Notes under the pieces: model-generated
Database searches by the model: none
What the model saw: the letters and a program-made list of their open reading frames with translations, nothing else
What the model was told of the DNA's origin: nothing
Shown here: piece after piece, positions 27,549-36,802 of the stretch
Numbering within the stretch: the first letter of the stretch is position 1
Layout: each line of letters begins with the position of its first letter
Source: Brucella haematophila
Lineage (GTDB): Bacteria > Pseudomonadota > Alphaproteobacteria > Rhizobiales > Rhizobiaceae
Length of the DNA: 64,000 bases
Assembly (NCBI RefSeq): GCF_005938105.1
Contig: NZ_VCPE01000003.1
Coordinates: 62,001 to 126,000 of the forward strand
Direction: 5' to 3'
Made by a program: the position numbers and the translations under genes

Positions 27549-27797
27549 CTAGTTCTTTCGATCTACAAATGCTTGTCTGATAGCCGGAACCATCAGAGCG
27601 AACCCAAATGCTGCCATTGCTGTGCCAAAACCTGCTGCGAACTGTGCATCATGACAATCATTACCTCCCGGACATTGTTGATTAGCCACTGACCATCCGA
27701 CGGCACCGATAAAACCGAATACAATGAGTAAGAGCAATCCAACGATTGCGGCGATCATCAGAATGATGCGCAAGTCTTTGCCTTTCAAAGAGGGCAT
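27549..27797 (-). CDS. Hypothetical two-helix membrane protein
   Basis: 82 residues with two hydrophobic segments (about 11-35 and 53-72) separated by a loop holding two Cys (QQCPGGNDCHDAQ). The topology suggests a small inner-membrane protein with the Cys loop on the periplasmic side. No family recognised. It stands alone between an AraC gene and a hydrolase gene. Confidence 0.5.
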   Translation of the reverse strand: MPSLKGKDLRIILMIAAIVGLLLLIVFGFIGAVGWSVANQQCPGGNDCHDAQFAAGFGTAMAAFGFALMVPAIRQAFVDRKN

Positions 27798-27875
27798 CCA
27801 TAGCCAATTTATTCATGTTTTTCCATGCGTCGCAGAAGGCGCAAGGCGGTTCGGTCGCTTGCCAGCCCTTTTCAG

Positions 27876-28715
27876 TTATTCCGTGGATGCAGCGCCGGGT
27901 CCGAAAGCAGCCACCTGAGCCAAAAATGAAGTCAGGGTTTTGCCTATCCTATCCGGCACATCATAGGGCAGCCCGTGGCCGATATTAGCAACGTGTTTAT
28001 GGCGGAACAAAAGGTTGAGACCCTGTAACTCGTGCGCCATTTCGGGCGAGACGATGCCACGCTCAGCTGTCACAAGGAGTGTCGGCACTTCAATTGCCCG
28101 CGCCACTTCGCGCCAATCCGGGTTTGGTGGACTGAGAACCTCACAGGCATTGATACTGGTCTGAAGTCGAGCGTCGACAAGATGCCGGATCATTTCCTCC
28201 GAACGGTTTGGGCTTTTCTCACGCGCTCTGCTGATTAGGCGATCTCTCGTCCATTTGAGCAACTGCTGATGTTCTTCTCCGACACCACTTTCGTAGACTT
28301 CACGCTGCATCTCCGCGCCGAGGAAGGTTGGATCTATGAGAACAACGGCCCTCGCTGACGAACGAAGCTCGCTAGCTGCGAGTGCAGCCGTCATGCCACC
28401 CATTGAATGCCCGATCAAGATCGGCCGATCTAGCTTCAAGCATTCGATGAGCTCGACAACATCTCTAGCATGGTCAGTATATCGGCAGCCTGTCACAGGT
28501 GAGCTAGTTCCACCATGGCCGCGGGCATCGGGAAGGACAACATCAAAATCGGCCAGTGCCCGCGCCATCGGCAAGAGACAGGCAACACTTCCAAAAAGTC
28601 CATGCAAAGCGATCAGGGAAGGCTTATGCCCCCCTGATCGCCAATAGCTGACTGTCAGCCGGCTGGTTTGGCAGGCGGCTCGTTGCCAGTCGACTTGTTC
28701 ATCCGTATTGCGCAT
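27876..28715 (-). CDS. Alpha/beta hydrolase
   Basis: A 279-residue alpha/beta-hydrolase-fold enzyme. The oxyanion loop is HGLFGS (38-43), the nucleophile elbow GHSMGG puts Ser104 at the catalytic position, and the C-terminal His lies in NIGHGLPYD. DARGHGGTSSP is the usual strand-4 loop. Esterase or lactonase activity is likely; substrate unknown. Monocistronic by context. Confidence 0.9.
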   Translation of the reverse strand: MRNTDEQVDWQRAACQTSRLTVSYWRSGGHKPSLIALHGLFGSVACLLPMARALADFDVVLPDARGHGGTSSPVTGCRYTDHARDVVELIECLKLDRPILIGHSMGGMTAALAASELRSSARAVVLIDPTFLGAEMQREVYESGVGEEHQQLLKWTRDRLISRAREKSPNRSEEMIRHLVDARLQTSINACEVLSPPNPDWREVARAIEVPTLLVTAERGIVSPEMAHELQGLNLLFRHKHVANIGHGLPYDVPDRIGKTLTSFLAQVAAFGPGAASTE

Positions 28716-29217
28716 TCAACGACGTTGGCACGATTCGCGTACGACGGTCGACGGCAGTGTTCCTCGCAGCTAACTCCAACGTGATGCCAACTGCATTCGA
28801 CTGTCAGCATCTAAGATGCCTGAATCAAAAAGCGGCATGTGCGTGCGAAAATGGTGATTTTCGAGTACCGGAGCGGAGCGTACTCAAGGTACGTGAGCAC
28901 CGGAACGCAAAAAATTGCCATTTACAGCCGCACAGGACGACTTTTGGAACAGGCTCTAAGCCTTCCAGAACCTTGACAAGTCTGAGTGCTGACGACTGCT
29001 TTGAAAAGCACCGCAATGCTACGCTTATGTCTGTTTTTGCGCGCAAAGCGGTCCGACAGCATTGAGACGATTTGCCAACGGTCGCAACGGGACGGGACGG
29101 CGTGGCACGAGTCTGGCGAACAGCGGGAACCAATGTAAGACGGTCCTCTTTCATGAATTCAATGCGGTGACGTACAGACAAAAGCGCTTCTCATTCACAT
29201 ACGGAACGCATTCTTCT
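28716..29217. other. Intergenic region containing a repeat-like element
   Basis: About 500 bases with no gene supported in either direction. It contains the imperfect direct repeat at 28863-28907. Between about 28930 and 29120 the sequence resembles degraded mobile or repeat DNA, but no transposase similarity could be seen. Confidence 0.4.
28863..28907. repeat. Imperfect direct repeat, 32-base period
   Basis: GAGTACCGGAGCG (28863-28875) recurs as GAGCACCGGAACG (28895-28907), and the bases between include GTACTCAAGGTAC, so the element can also fold. This has the look of a dispersed intergenic element; whether other copies exist cannot be told from this window. Confidence 0.45.
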
Positions 29218-29260
29218 TGACATACGCTACGTATGTCAGTTATTTGCATACGCAGCGTAT
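29218..29260. promoter_or_regulatory. Tandem palindromic operators before the RidA gene
   Basis: The first palindrome has perfect 9-base arms (TGACATACG and CGTATGTCA, 29218-29238) around CTA. The second repeats its core as ATACG-cag-CGTAT (29248-29260). Centres are 26 bases apart. A -35-like TTGACA (29217-29222) lies within the first site, so bound protein should block transcription toward the gene at 29349. TetR-family repressors often use such paired sites; no such gene is adjacent. Confidence 0.65.
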
Positions 29261-29348
29261 ATCAAATTGTGCCCCATATGAGGTGCCCTGGTGGATGCCA
29301 CAATGATCGTCATCATCCGGCAGCTCAGTTTCCAAGAAGGTTGCTACC

Positions 29349-29747
29349 ATGACTAAACGCAATGCTGTTTTTCCGACGAGCCGGCATGCCCTCTACGAGG
29401 CCCACGGTTATTCCGCGGCTATCGCGTCCGGCGATCTTTTGTTCGTTTCCGGGCAAGTGGGAAGCCGTGCCGATGGCTCGCCGGAACCGGACTTCGCCAA
29501 GCAGGTCCGGCTGGCCTTTTCCAATCTGGAAGCAACGCTGGCCGCGGGCGGTTGCACCTTTGATGACATCGTCGACGTAACAACTTTCCATACCGATCCT
29601 GAAAATCAATTCGAAACGATCATGGCCGTGAAGAGCGAGGTCTTTTCCCATCCACCCTATCCGAACTGGACCGCGATCGGTGTCAACTGGCTCGCCGGCT
29701 TCGATTTCGAGATAAAAGTAATCGCTAGAATCCCGGTTGGAATCTGA
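29349..29747 (+). CDS. RidA family protein
   Basis: A 132-residue YjgF/YER057c/UK114 protein forming trimers in its family. GDLLFVSGQVGSRADG and FDDIVDVTTFHTD are characteristic. The Arg that makes RidA an imine/enamine deaminase would fall at residue 107, but here the stretch reads PNWTAIGV with Trp107. It thus belongs to an Arg-lacking subgroup and enamine deaminase activity should not be assumed. AAGAAGG precedes the ATG. Single gene behind two operator-like palindromes. Confidence 0.88.
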   Translation: MTKRNAVFPTSRHALYEAHGYSAAIASGDLLFVSGQVGSRADGSPEPDFAKQVRLAFSNLEATLAAGGCTFDDIVDVTTFHTDPENQFETIMAVKSEVFSHPPYPNWTAIGVNWLAGFDFEIKVIARIPVGI

Positions 29748-29957
29748 GCCTAGACCTGCAGGAACAGCATGATATGGCAACACTTCATTTAGCGTAATTG
29801 TCGTGCTGCCGATCCGCTGACCACCTTTACCGACACTCGATCACCAGAAGAGATCCGCCCAGCGACAAACGCGCAACGTAGATGCTACCCGCAAGCCCCA
29901 ACCGAAAGCTTATAGGCGTTTGGGACTGGGCTTGCGGCGGATCTGCCTTATTGATTG

Positions 29958-30785
29958 TCAGCCGTCCGTGGAACAGGTGATTGCTTCCCAGTCGTCGATC
30001 TCGCGGAGCATCGCGTGAAGCCGATTGCGAACAAGACCAAGTGCGTCGCTGCCCAAAAGCAGTTGCGGCGGAGGATTTTCGGACATCACGAGAGACATGA
30101 CTACTTCAGCAAGCTTTTCCGGATCGCCGAGCTGTGCGCCGTGCTTTTTTTGCCGCGCTTCGCGGATCGGATCAAAGAGCCTGTCGTACTCGTCGATCGA
30201 GCGCTCTGTACGGACCATAGAGCGCCCCGCCCAGTCGGTGCGGAAAGAGCCTGGGCAAAGCGCGGTGACGTGCACCCCAAACGGTGCCATCTCGGTACGC
30301 ATGACTTCGGATATACCCTGCAGCGCAAACTTGCTGCCACAGTAATAGGCAATCCCGGGCATTGTGATAAGGCCGCCCATCGAGGTTACATTGACGACAA
30401 ATCCCGAACGCCTTTGGCGGAAGAGCGGCAAAAATGCCTTGGCCACAGCAACGGCGCCAAAAACATTCACGTCGAACTGACGCTGCATCTCGGACAACGG
30501 GGATTCCTCCAGCACCCCCTCGTGCCCGTAACCGGCATTGTTGATCAGCACGTCAACCGGGCCGAAATCGGCCTCGGCTCTTTGAACGATCCCCTCAATG
30601 CGTTCAAATTCGGTGATGTCGCATAATACTGCATGCACTCTTGGAAGTCGCTCGAGCAGGAAGCGGCGTGCCTCTTCGGAACGGACGGTGCCGATCACAT
30701 TGTGTCCCGCCCGCGATGCTGCCCTGGCAATGGCAAACCCGAATCCCGAATTGGCACCGGTAATGAAGAATGTCTTGGCTGTCAT
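29958..30785 (-). CDS. Short-chain dehydrogenase/reductase (SDR)
   Basis: A 275-residue classical SDR: TGANSGFGFAIA cofactor loop, NNAGYGHEG, and YxxxK as YYCGSK, with Ser in VTSMGG. The frame is open from 30845, but the ATG at 30785 gives the standard N-terminus (MTAKTFFITGANSG). It is divergent from an AraC gene starting at 30881 and probably under its control; the 95-base gap shows no obvious inverted repeat. Confidence 0.9.
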   Translation of the reverse strand: MTAKTFFITGANSGFGFAIARAASRAGHNVIGTVRSEEARRFLLERLPRVHAVLCDITEFERIEGIVQRAEADFGPVDVLINNAGYGHEGVLEESPLSEMQRQFDVNVFGAVAVAKAFLPLFRQRRSGFVVNVTSMGGLITMPGIAYYCGSKFALQGISEVMRTEMAPFGVHVTALCPGSFRTDWAGRSMVRTERSIDEYDRLFDPIREARQKKHGAQLGDPEKLAEVVMSLVMSENPPPQLLLGSDALGLVRNRLHAMLREIDDWEAITCSTDG

Positions 30786-30880
30786 GATTGGGCCTTGCTT
30801 GTGCGTTTCGATAGATTGTAAAATAATCTGAAACGAACCCGTCAAACAGCACGGATCCTCTGTTATAGTTGAACGATCCT

Positions 30881-31771
30881 ATGAAACCTGACGAACTAGC
30901 CTGGCAGGCGTCCAAACTAGCACCGCACCCCGGTTACAACCCTACGGCCTTGGATGGCATACGTATCTTACGGTCTGAAGCCGTTCTGGAGGATGTGCCA
31001 GTTCTCTATCGACCTGGTGCGGTCTTTGTGCTGCAAGGCGCGAAACAGGGCCTCCTGGATGGGCAAATCTATCGCTACGATGCCGATCACTATCTCGGCG
31101 TATCGGTTCCAGTGCCGTTCCGCATGGCGTCGCAAGCCAGTCCCGAAATGCCACTGCTCGCGCTCTACGTGGAATTCGACCTGCATCTGGCTGCCGAGAT
31201 CGCTATGATGCTTGAGAACGGCAGAAACACGACGCGAGAGCAGGCTCGGAGTCTTGTCTCAAGCCCGTTGTCTCCGAAATTGCGAAACCTCTTGTGCAGA
31301 ACCATGAATGCGCTTGCGGATCCGCGGGAATGCGCGATCCTCGGACCCGGCATTATGCGGGAACTGCATTACCTGGTCCTCGTCGGGCCTCAGGGGGGCG
31401 CTCTTCGGGCCGCCCTGCGTCACCGGGGCCCTGCCGGACGGATCGTGGATAGCCTTGCACGTATTCGCGCATCATTCACAACAGACGTTTCCGTCCCGGA
31501 ATTAGCAGCAGAGGCCTGTATGAGTGTTCCTTCCTATCACGCCCATTTTAAGGCCTTCACCGGCACTTCTCCAGTCCGCTACGTCAAGGCTATGCGACTG
31601 CACGAAGCGCGCTTGATGATCGCATCCAATCGTGGCTCAATCGCCAGTGTTGCAGCCGAAGTCGGCTATGCCAGCGCCGCCCAGTTCAGCCGCGATTTTC
31701 GTAAGCATTTCGGGCGAAGCGCTACCGAGGAGGCCCGCTGGATGCGAGAGCACCTGGGAATGCCGGCCTGA
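30881..31771 (+). CDS. AraC family transcriptional regulator
   Basis: A 296-residue regulator with an AraC-type N-terminal domain (about 20-170) and C-terminal double HTH (VPELAAEACMSVPSYHAHF, then VAAEVGYASAAQFSRDF). An upstream TTG (30869) is in frame, but the ATG at 30881 is taken. The type resembles regulators paired with aldehyde/alcohol dehydrogenase genes, and an SDR gene is divergent here. Confidence 0.88.
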   Translation: MKPDELAWQASKLAPHPGYNPTALDGIRILRSEAVLEDVPVLYRPGAVFVLQGAKQGLLDGQIYRYDADHYLGVSVPVPFRMASQASPEMPLLALYVEFDLHLAAEIAMMLENGRNTTREQARSLVSSPLSPKLRNLLCRTMNALADPRECAILGPGIMRELHYLVLVGPQGGALRAALRHRGPAGRIVDSLARIRASFTTDVSVPELAAEACMSVPSYHAHFKAFTGTSPVRYVKAMRLHEARLMIASNRGSIASVAAEVGYASAAQFSRDFRKHFGRSATEEARWMREHLGMPA

Positions 31772-31929
31772 TGGCGAGCCCAGACCGCGCTCACGGCCTC
31801 TCGCCTATTTCAAGAAAAAGATCGTCCGAAAGTGTGCGCTTATTGGGGCTGGATCAGAAGCCTCAAGCGACTGAAATGAATGCGCTTTACAGAAGCGAAA
31901 ACTCTTCGCTCATTTGTTGGCAATGATCA

Positions 31930-31962
31930 GGAATGAGGCGACCCATCGGATTGCCTCATTCC
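31930..31962 (+). terminator. Hairpin between AraC and autotransporter genes
   Basis: A perfect 10-bp stem, GGAATGAGGC (31930-31939) with GCCTCATTCC (31953-31962), followed on the plus strand by ATTTTCT. It lies between two convergent genes and may stop transcription from either side, best supported for the plus strand. Confidence 0.6.
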
Positions 31963-32030
31963 ATTTTCTGGCTTCCTGTTACACGACGCCTGTTCCATCG
32001 CGTGACCGGAGAAAGCCGGCATTACGGTGT

Positions 32031-34976
32031 TCAAAAATTCACGCTCAACTTTGCATTAACGCCATTCTGTTGAGCAGATGAACCAAACTGACCGTTATAT
32101 GAAATCCCCAGCACCGCATCCTTACTGATCTGGAAATCCAGACCTGCTTCGATCGTAGCAGCATCTCTGGCAATGGGAGCGCCCGTAACCGTAAACGCAT
32201 CCGATCCAACGAAGCTCGCCGTCGATACAGGCGACACATCGCCATAGGCATGCCGCCAGCCAATATCCGCACGCGCTCTGGCATTCAGGCTGCCCAGATC
32301 AACATCGGTCGAGGCCCGAAAACCAAGCGTACTGAACGTCGGATCCGTCGTGTCGGAATGCGTAGACAGAGCAGCGGCTGTCAGCCCCTGTTCATCGAAA
32401 CCATCTGTTTTCAAGCGCACATAAGCCAGATTGGCATATGGTTCCAAAGTGGCCTTGCTCAGTTGAGTCCGGTAAGCCAGCTCGCCGAACATCTGGAACG
32501 TGCCCGCATTATAATCGGCACTCAGACGATCGCTGAAGCCCGGGAAAGCAACCCAGCGCCCCATCTCCAGTTCATGCCACGTATAGCTGAGGCCCGACCG
32601 GAAGGCCAGAACATCGCCACCCGACAAGCCCCATTCCGTACCGGCATAGGTGCCCAGCGTGTAGTTATCGCTGCTGCCTGAGGATGCGCGATCATCAGCA
32701 TTGAAGCTCGTATGGCTGTAGCCCGCGAGCAGACCAAGCCGCCAATTGTCATAGACAACGCCATCCAGACCGGTGACAAAACCGCCGGTCGATGATTTCA
32801 GTTCACCGGTATTATTGCGATCGTCCTGCTGCCCCCAAACACCGAAAGCATAACCCCAGGCCGCATAACCAGTGGCCGGGCGGCCAACGCTGGCTGGGCT
32901 GACATAATCAAATGCCTGACCATCAGACTTCTTCTGATCCGGTCCGTAGGACAGAACCTCGATAGGAGTCGAAGGCGTTGCACCGAAGGCCTGCTGCAAC
33001 CGGTTTGTCATCGCATCACGCGTGAAATGCGCCTGTTCAATCAGAACGCCCTTTGCAGAAGCATAGGCCTCACCAGACAGCCGATCGAACGCTGCACGCG
33101 CTTCTTCGTCAGTCAGCATCAGAAGACTGTTATAAAAAGCCAGCGGCTGGCCGCTTTGTTCCAGCGTACCCAAAGCAGCGGCAGTCGCCCACTGATTTGG
33201 CGTGTTCGCCGCTTTCGTAAACAGCTTGGCTGGTGCGGAATTGCCATCTTTCAATGAAATGGTCAGCGCCGTCCCCGATGAAACACCAAAGTTCAGGAAT
33301 GCCGAACGAGATGTAACATCCGCAAACTGCCCCGTTATACCATCTGTGGCCGTCAGGATCGTATAGGTCTGCCCCAGCCTATAGCTCGTTTCGGGGTCGA
33401 TAGCCGTGATGACCGCATGCGAGCCCGTAATGGTCGCCATGCCGCTGACATTCACAAGATCGGTCGTGCCATTACCGGCGATTTCAACCTCGAGCGTCGA
33501 TCCGGCTTGCAGCACCAGATCGCCGTTGATCGTCAGGGTGCCAATTGAATTACCCGGTGAAAGAATACCTCCCGACGCAATGTTCACGTTGCCGTCAAGC
33601 GAGCCCGTTCCACCCAGTGTAGCCCCGGACAGAACCGAAACCCCACCACCAAGCGAACCCGTGCCGTGATTGCCAACGATCAGCGTTCCGGATTGAACCG
33701 TTGTTCCGCCGTCAAAATGGTTGGCTCCGGTGAGTATGGTTTTATTGGTACCGCTAAAAGTCATGCCGCCAACACCGGTCAGCGCGCCTGCGAATGTAAG
33801 GTCACCATTGGTGTTGTCGATAATGCCGCCAGACGTATGAACCGTCATGTCCTCATTGAAGGTCATGGTTCCCGTCGGGCGCAACGTGCCACCATCGAAC
33901 TCAATCGCGCCATGTGTCATGGCATAGTCGGTCTCGATGAAATACGGACGCGATGTATCCAGCGTCAGCCCGACAAAATCGTAATTGAGTATTTCTTTCA
34001 GCTCTTCGCGTGACAGGTCCGAGAAGAATGTAAAAGGTAGCGAATCCGCTGAAATCGCCTGACCGTTATTGGTGATGAGATTGGCTATCCCGGCACCAAG
34101 AGCAACATCGGAACTGACATTCGTGTAGTCGAAATTCAGATCTGCCGTCAGAACGTTGAACAGCACGATCTTCTTGGTTTCACCCGGCGCGAGCGTGATG
34201 GAATATTGCCATTCTGGATTATCGTTGCCGTCGCTATGAACCATGGTCGAGTTCAGCGTATAGTCGTTATTGCCGAAAATATGTGTGATAACCGGATCCG
34301 TACTGATTGTCTGATGGGAAACCAGATACAGAATACCGGATTGTGCATTGACGTCACCAGAACTTGACGCATCATAGACAGTAGAGCTGTCTGACCCCAT
34401 ATTATTGAAATAAGAAAAAGTTCCGTTGATCGTACTGCCGGTCGTGTTCGATATTGTCTCGACCCAGCGTGCAGCATTGGCCACCCCGCCGACCGCAAAG
34501 TTCGCGGTTATTGGGGTGCTTACCGAGTTCGGACCATGTGTCACATCGACCTGTCGCGTGACCGTCAACCCACCAAAATTGGTCACCAGACTGCCGCCCT
34601 GCCGGAAGCCGATCCCGCCATAACCGTCATAGGCATCGTTGACCTGCGGACCGGTAACCGGCGAACCCTTCGTTCCGACACCGGCAGACTGTGCTTCGGA
34701 AATGGCCCCGGGACCGGAACTGGTCGTCATAAATCCGCCGGGGAGAACAGGAGCATCATCAGGTCCCTGGCCGGGACCGCGATAAGACGCACAGCAGCCC
34801 GAATTGAAATTGGTCTGAGGCCCGCCAAAAGCTGGATTTGTTATGTCGTTGCTGAGGGCACCGTTGACGTAAAAATTGATCAGCTGCTGTTCGGCGTGCC
34901 CCGGCGCCATCAAAAGCAACAACGTCATAAGAGAAGCGCCGGCCGACAGGCCGCCACGACGAACGCTTAATTTCAT
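32031..34976 (-). CDS. Autotransporter (type Va) outer-membrane protein
   Basis: A 981-residue autotransporter. The signal peptide spans about 1-28 (hydrophobic LMTLLLLMAPGHA). The passenger (about 29-700) ends in Gly/Thr/Asn-rich beta-helix repeats including an autotransporter-associated strand (SGTNKTILTGANHFDGGTT), then GGILSPGNSIGTLTI. The C-terminal ~270 residues form the beta-barrel and end in Phe (KLSVNF), as BAM substrates do. Two adjacent Cys (GCC, about 60) are unusual for a passenger. The ATG follows GGGGGAATC. Role probably adhesion or surface display; no protease triad was identified. Confidence 0.92.
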   Translation of the reverse strand: MKLSVRRGGLSAGASLMTLLLLMAPGHAEQQLINFYVNGALSNDITNPAFGGPQTNFNSGCCASYRGPGQGPDDAPVLPGGFMTTSSGPGAISEAQSAGVGTKGSPVTGPQVNDAYDGYGGIGFRQGGSLVTNFGGLTVTRQVDVTHGPNSVSTPITANFAVGGVANAARWVETISNTTGSTINGTFSYFNNMGSDSSTVYDASSSGDVNAQSGILYLVSHQTISTDPVITHIFGNNDYTLNSTMVHSDGNDNPEWQYSITLAPGETKKIVLFNVLTADLNFDYTNVSSDVALGAGIANLITNNGQAISADSLPFTFFSDLSREELKEILNYDFVGLTLDTSRPYFIETDYAMTHGAIEFDGGTLRPTGTMTFNEDMTVHTSGGIIDNTNGDLTFAGALTGVGGMTFSGTNKTILTGANHFDGGTTVQSGTLIVGNHGTGSLGGGVSVLSGATLGGTGSLDGNVNIASGGILSPGNSIGTLTINGDLVLQAGSTLEVEIAGNGTTDLVNVSGMATITGSHAVITAIDPETSYRLGQTYTILTATDGITGQFADVTSRSAFLNFGVSSGTALTISLKDGNSAPAKLFTKAANTPNQWATAAALGTLEQSGQPLAFYNSLLMLTDEEARAAFDRLSGEAYASAKGVLIEQAHFTRDAMTNRLQQAFGATPSTPIEVLSYGPDQKKSDGQAFDYVSPASVGRPATGYAAWGYAFGVWGQQDDRNNTGELKSSTGGFVTGLDGVVYDNWRLGLLAGYSHTSFNADDRASSGSSDNYTLGTYAGTEWGLSGGDVLAFRSGLSYTWHELEMGRWVAFPGFSDRLSADYNAGTFQMFGELAYRTQLSKATLEPYANLAYVRLKTDGFDEQGLTAAALSTHSDTTDPTFSTLGFRASTDVDLGSLNARARADIGWRHAYGDVSPVSTASFVGSDAFTVTGAPIARDAATIEAGLDFQISKDAVLGISYNGQFGSSAQQNGVNAKLSVNF

Positions 34977-35091
34977 GATTCCCCCGAACCCTTTTTCTCT
35001 AGCGAGATTAGATATCGATGCTTTTACTAGAAAACATCTTTCGAATCGAGAATAATTTAGAAACTAATAAATATTTTTATGGAGCGTTTTT

Positions 35092-36642
35092 TTGGGGAAA
35101 AAAGCAATAATCACGATGGATTCCGAAACCATCGCGGTTTTCATGGAAAAGGCCACCCAACTGCATGGCAAAGGGCTGCTTGAAGATGCCGCGCGCATCT
35201 ATAACCACCTTGAACGGGAAGCACCACAGTATCTTCCGGCGCGTTATTTCAACGCGACAATAGACATTGAAACAGGGGCGCTCGTCAGCGCGCGGGACCG
35301 GCTAAGAAAGATCTTACGCTCCGACCCACGCTCATTTGAAGCGATTTTCGCACTGGCTTTCACGTTTGGCGAATTGGGAGAATGGCAACTTGCCGTCGAC
35401 ACCTATCGGCGGGCAGGTGTTGTTAAACCCCGCAGCACGGCGGTCGGTTTCTCCCTGGCCTATGCTCTTGAAGTCACTGGCGATCTGGACACAGCGCTGC
35501 AAACCTACCGGTCTTTGCTAGACATCGACGACGTTCGCGTGGGCGCCCTACTCGGCATCGCCCGTATCAAGCCGGGTGACATCTCCGACGAGGAGCGCAA
35601 AGAAATGTTCGCCGTAGCGCATGATGCCGACCGGCCGGAATCCATCAGAATTCCGCTGTTGTTCGCTCTTGGCGAATTGCTGGAAAAGGCGGGGCAATTC
35701 GATGAAGCCTTCGGTGCATTTCTAGCGGCCAACCGCATGCGACGAAAACAAATCATCGACAATCTGGGCGGGCCGGAACCTATTCTGATTGCACCACCGC
35801 ATTCCCGGCCCAGGAGCGAGCATCCGGAAGCAGTCGCACGCCGCCATGCAGATATTATTGAGGATCGCAAAGCTCGCTATACTCCGGCGTTCGTCAACGG
35901 GAAGAGCGGTTACGGGCGAGAAGACGTTGCGCCGATCTTCATCGTCGGCATGCCGCGTTCGGGCTCAACACTCATTGAGCAGATTCTCTCAAGCCACAGC
36001 AAAGTGCAGGGGCTCGGCGAAGTGCCCGCGCTGTGGAAAGCTATTGTCAATCTCAGTGCTGAGGCACGATTTACCGACACCGGCCAGATTTCGGCCTTGG
36101 CAAACGAATATCTGCGTCTGATGCGCGACTACGGCTGGACCGGAGGAGCGCTCTTTGTCGACAAGCTTCTGGGCAACTATCTCAATATCGGCGCAATCCA
36201 TCTGATGTTTCCAAATGCCCGAATATTGCACAGCGTGAGAAACCCGGTAGATACCTGCCTCGGTTGTTTCCGCCAGTCATTCAAAGCCAGCAATGAAACG
36301 ACATACGATCTCAAGGACATCGGCGAACAATATGTTCGTTATCGCGACATGATGGATCATTGGGATCGGGTGCTGCCAACAGGCCGCGTCATCCATGTGC
36401 AGCATGAAGAACTCATCTCGAACCCGACGGAAAAAATCAAATGGCTGATTGAAGACGCTTGCCAGCTAAAATGGGATGAAAACTGTCTGAGCTTCTACCG
36501 CACCAAACGCTCAGTGCGAACGGCAAGCGTGGTTCAGGTGCGTCAGCCCGTGTTTCGCCACGCAATCGACCGGTGGCGCAAATATGCCCATCATCTGCGA
36601 CCGCTTTTCGACGCGTTAGGCCCGTATGCACCGCCTTTATGA
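35092..36642 (+). CDS. TPR-containing sulfotransferase family protein
   Basis: A 516-residue protein with TPR-like helical repeats (about 10-215) followed by a P-loop sulfotransferase domain. The 5'-phosphosulfate loop is IVGMPRSGSTLIEQ (284-297) and the 3'-phosphate site is near HSVRNPVDTCL (about 380), indicating use of PAPS. The TTG at 35092 has GGAG seven bases upstream; the in-frame ATG at 35116 has no clear ribosome binding site, so TTG is preferred with some doubt. Relatives include tyrosylprotein-sulfotransferase-like enzymes. The divergent neighbour is an autotransporter. Confidence 0.85.
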   Translation: MGKKAIITMDSETIAVFMEKATQLHGKGLLEDAARIYNHLEREAPQYLPARYFNATIDIETGALVSARDRLRKILRSDPRSFEAIFALAFTFGELGEWQLAVDTYRRAGVVKPRSTAVGFSLAYALEVTGDLDTALQTYRSLLDIDDVRVGALLGIARIKPGDISDEERKEMFAVAHDADRPESIRIPLLFALGELLEKAGQFDEAFGAFLAANRMRRKQIIDNLGGPEPILIAPPHSRPRSEHPEAVARRHADIIEDRKARYTPAFVNGKSGYGREDVAPIFIVGMPRSGSTLIEQILSSHSKVQGLGEVPALWKAIVNLSAEARFTDTGQISALANEYLRLMRDYGWTGGALFVDKLLGNYLNIGAIHLMFPNARILHSVRNPVDTCLGCFRQSFKASNETTYDLKDIGEQYVRYRDMMDHWDRVLPTGRVIHVQHEELISNPTEKIKWLIEDACQLKWDENCLSFYRTKRSVRTASVVQVRQPVFRHAIDRWRKYAHHLRPLFDALGPYAPPL

Positions 36643-36802
36643 AATCCCCGACGGAGTTTGAATGATAACAGGGAAAATGTGGGGGCAGGAGTTCTGGAGA
36701 CGGCCAGACCCAGGACCTAATAAATCACTTGCTGAGAGCAGTCAGTTTTAATTAACTCGGCTCGACCACGTCCTCCCCAAGCTTTTAAATACCGTCAGTT
36801 TA

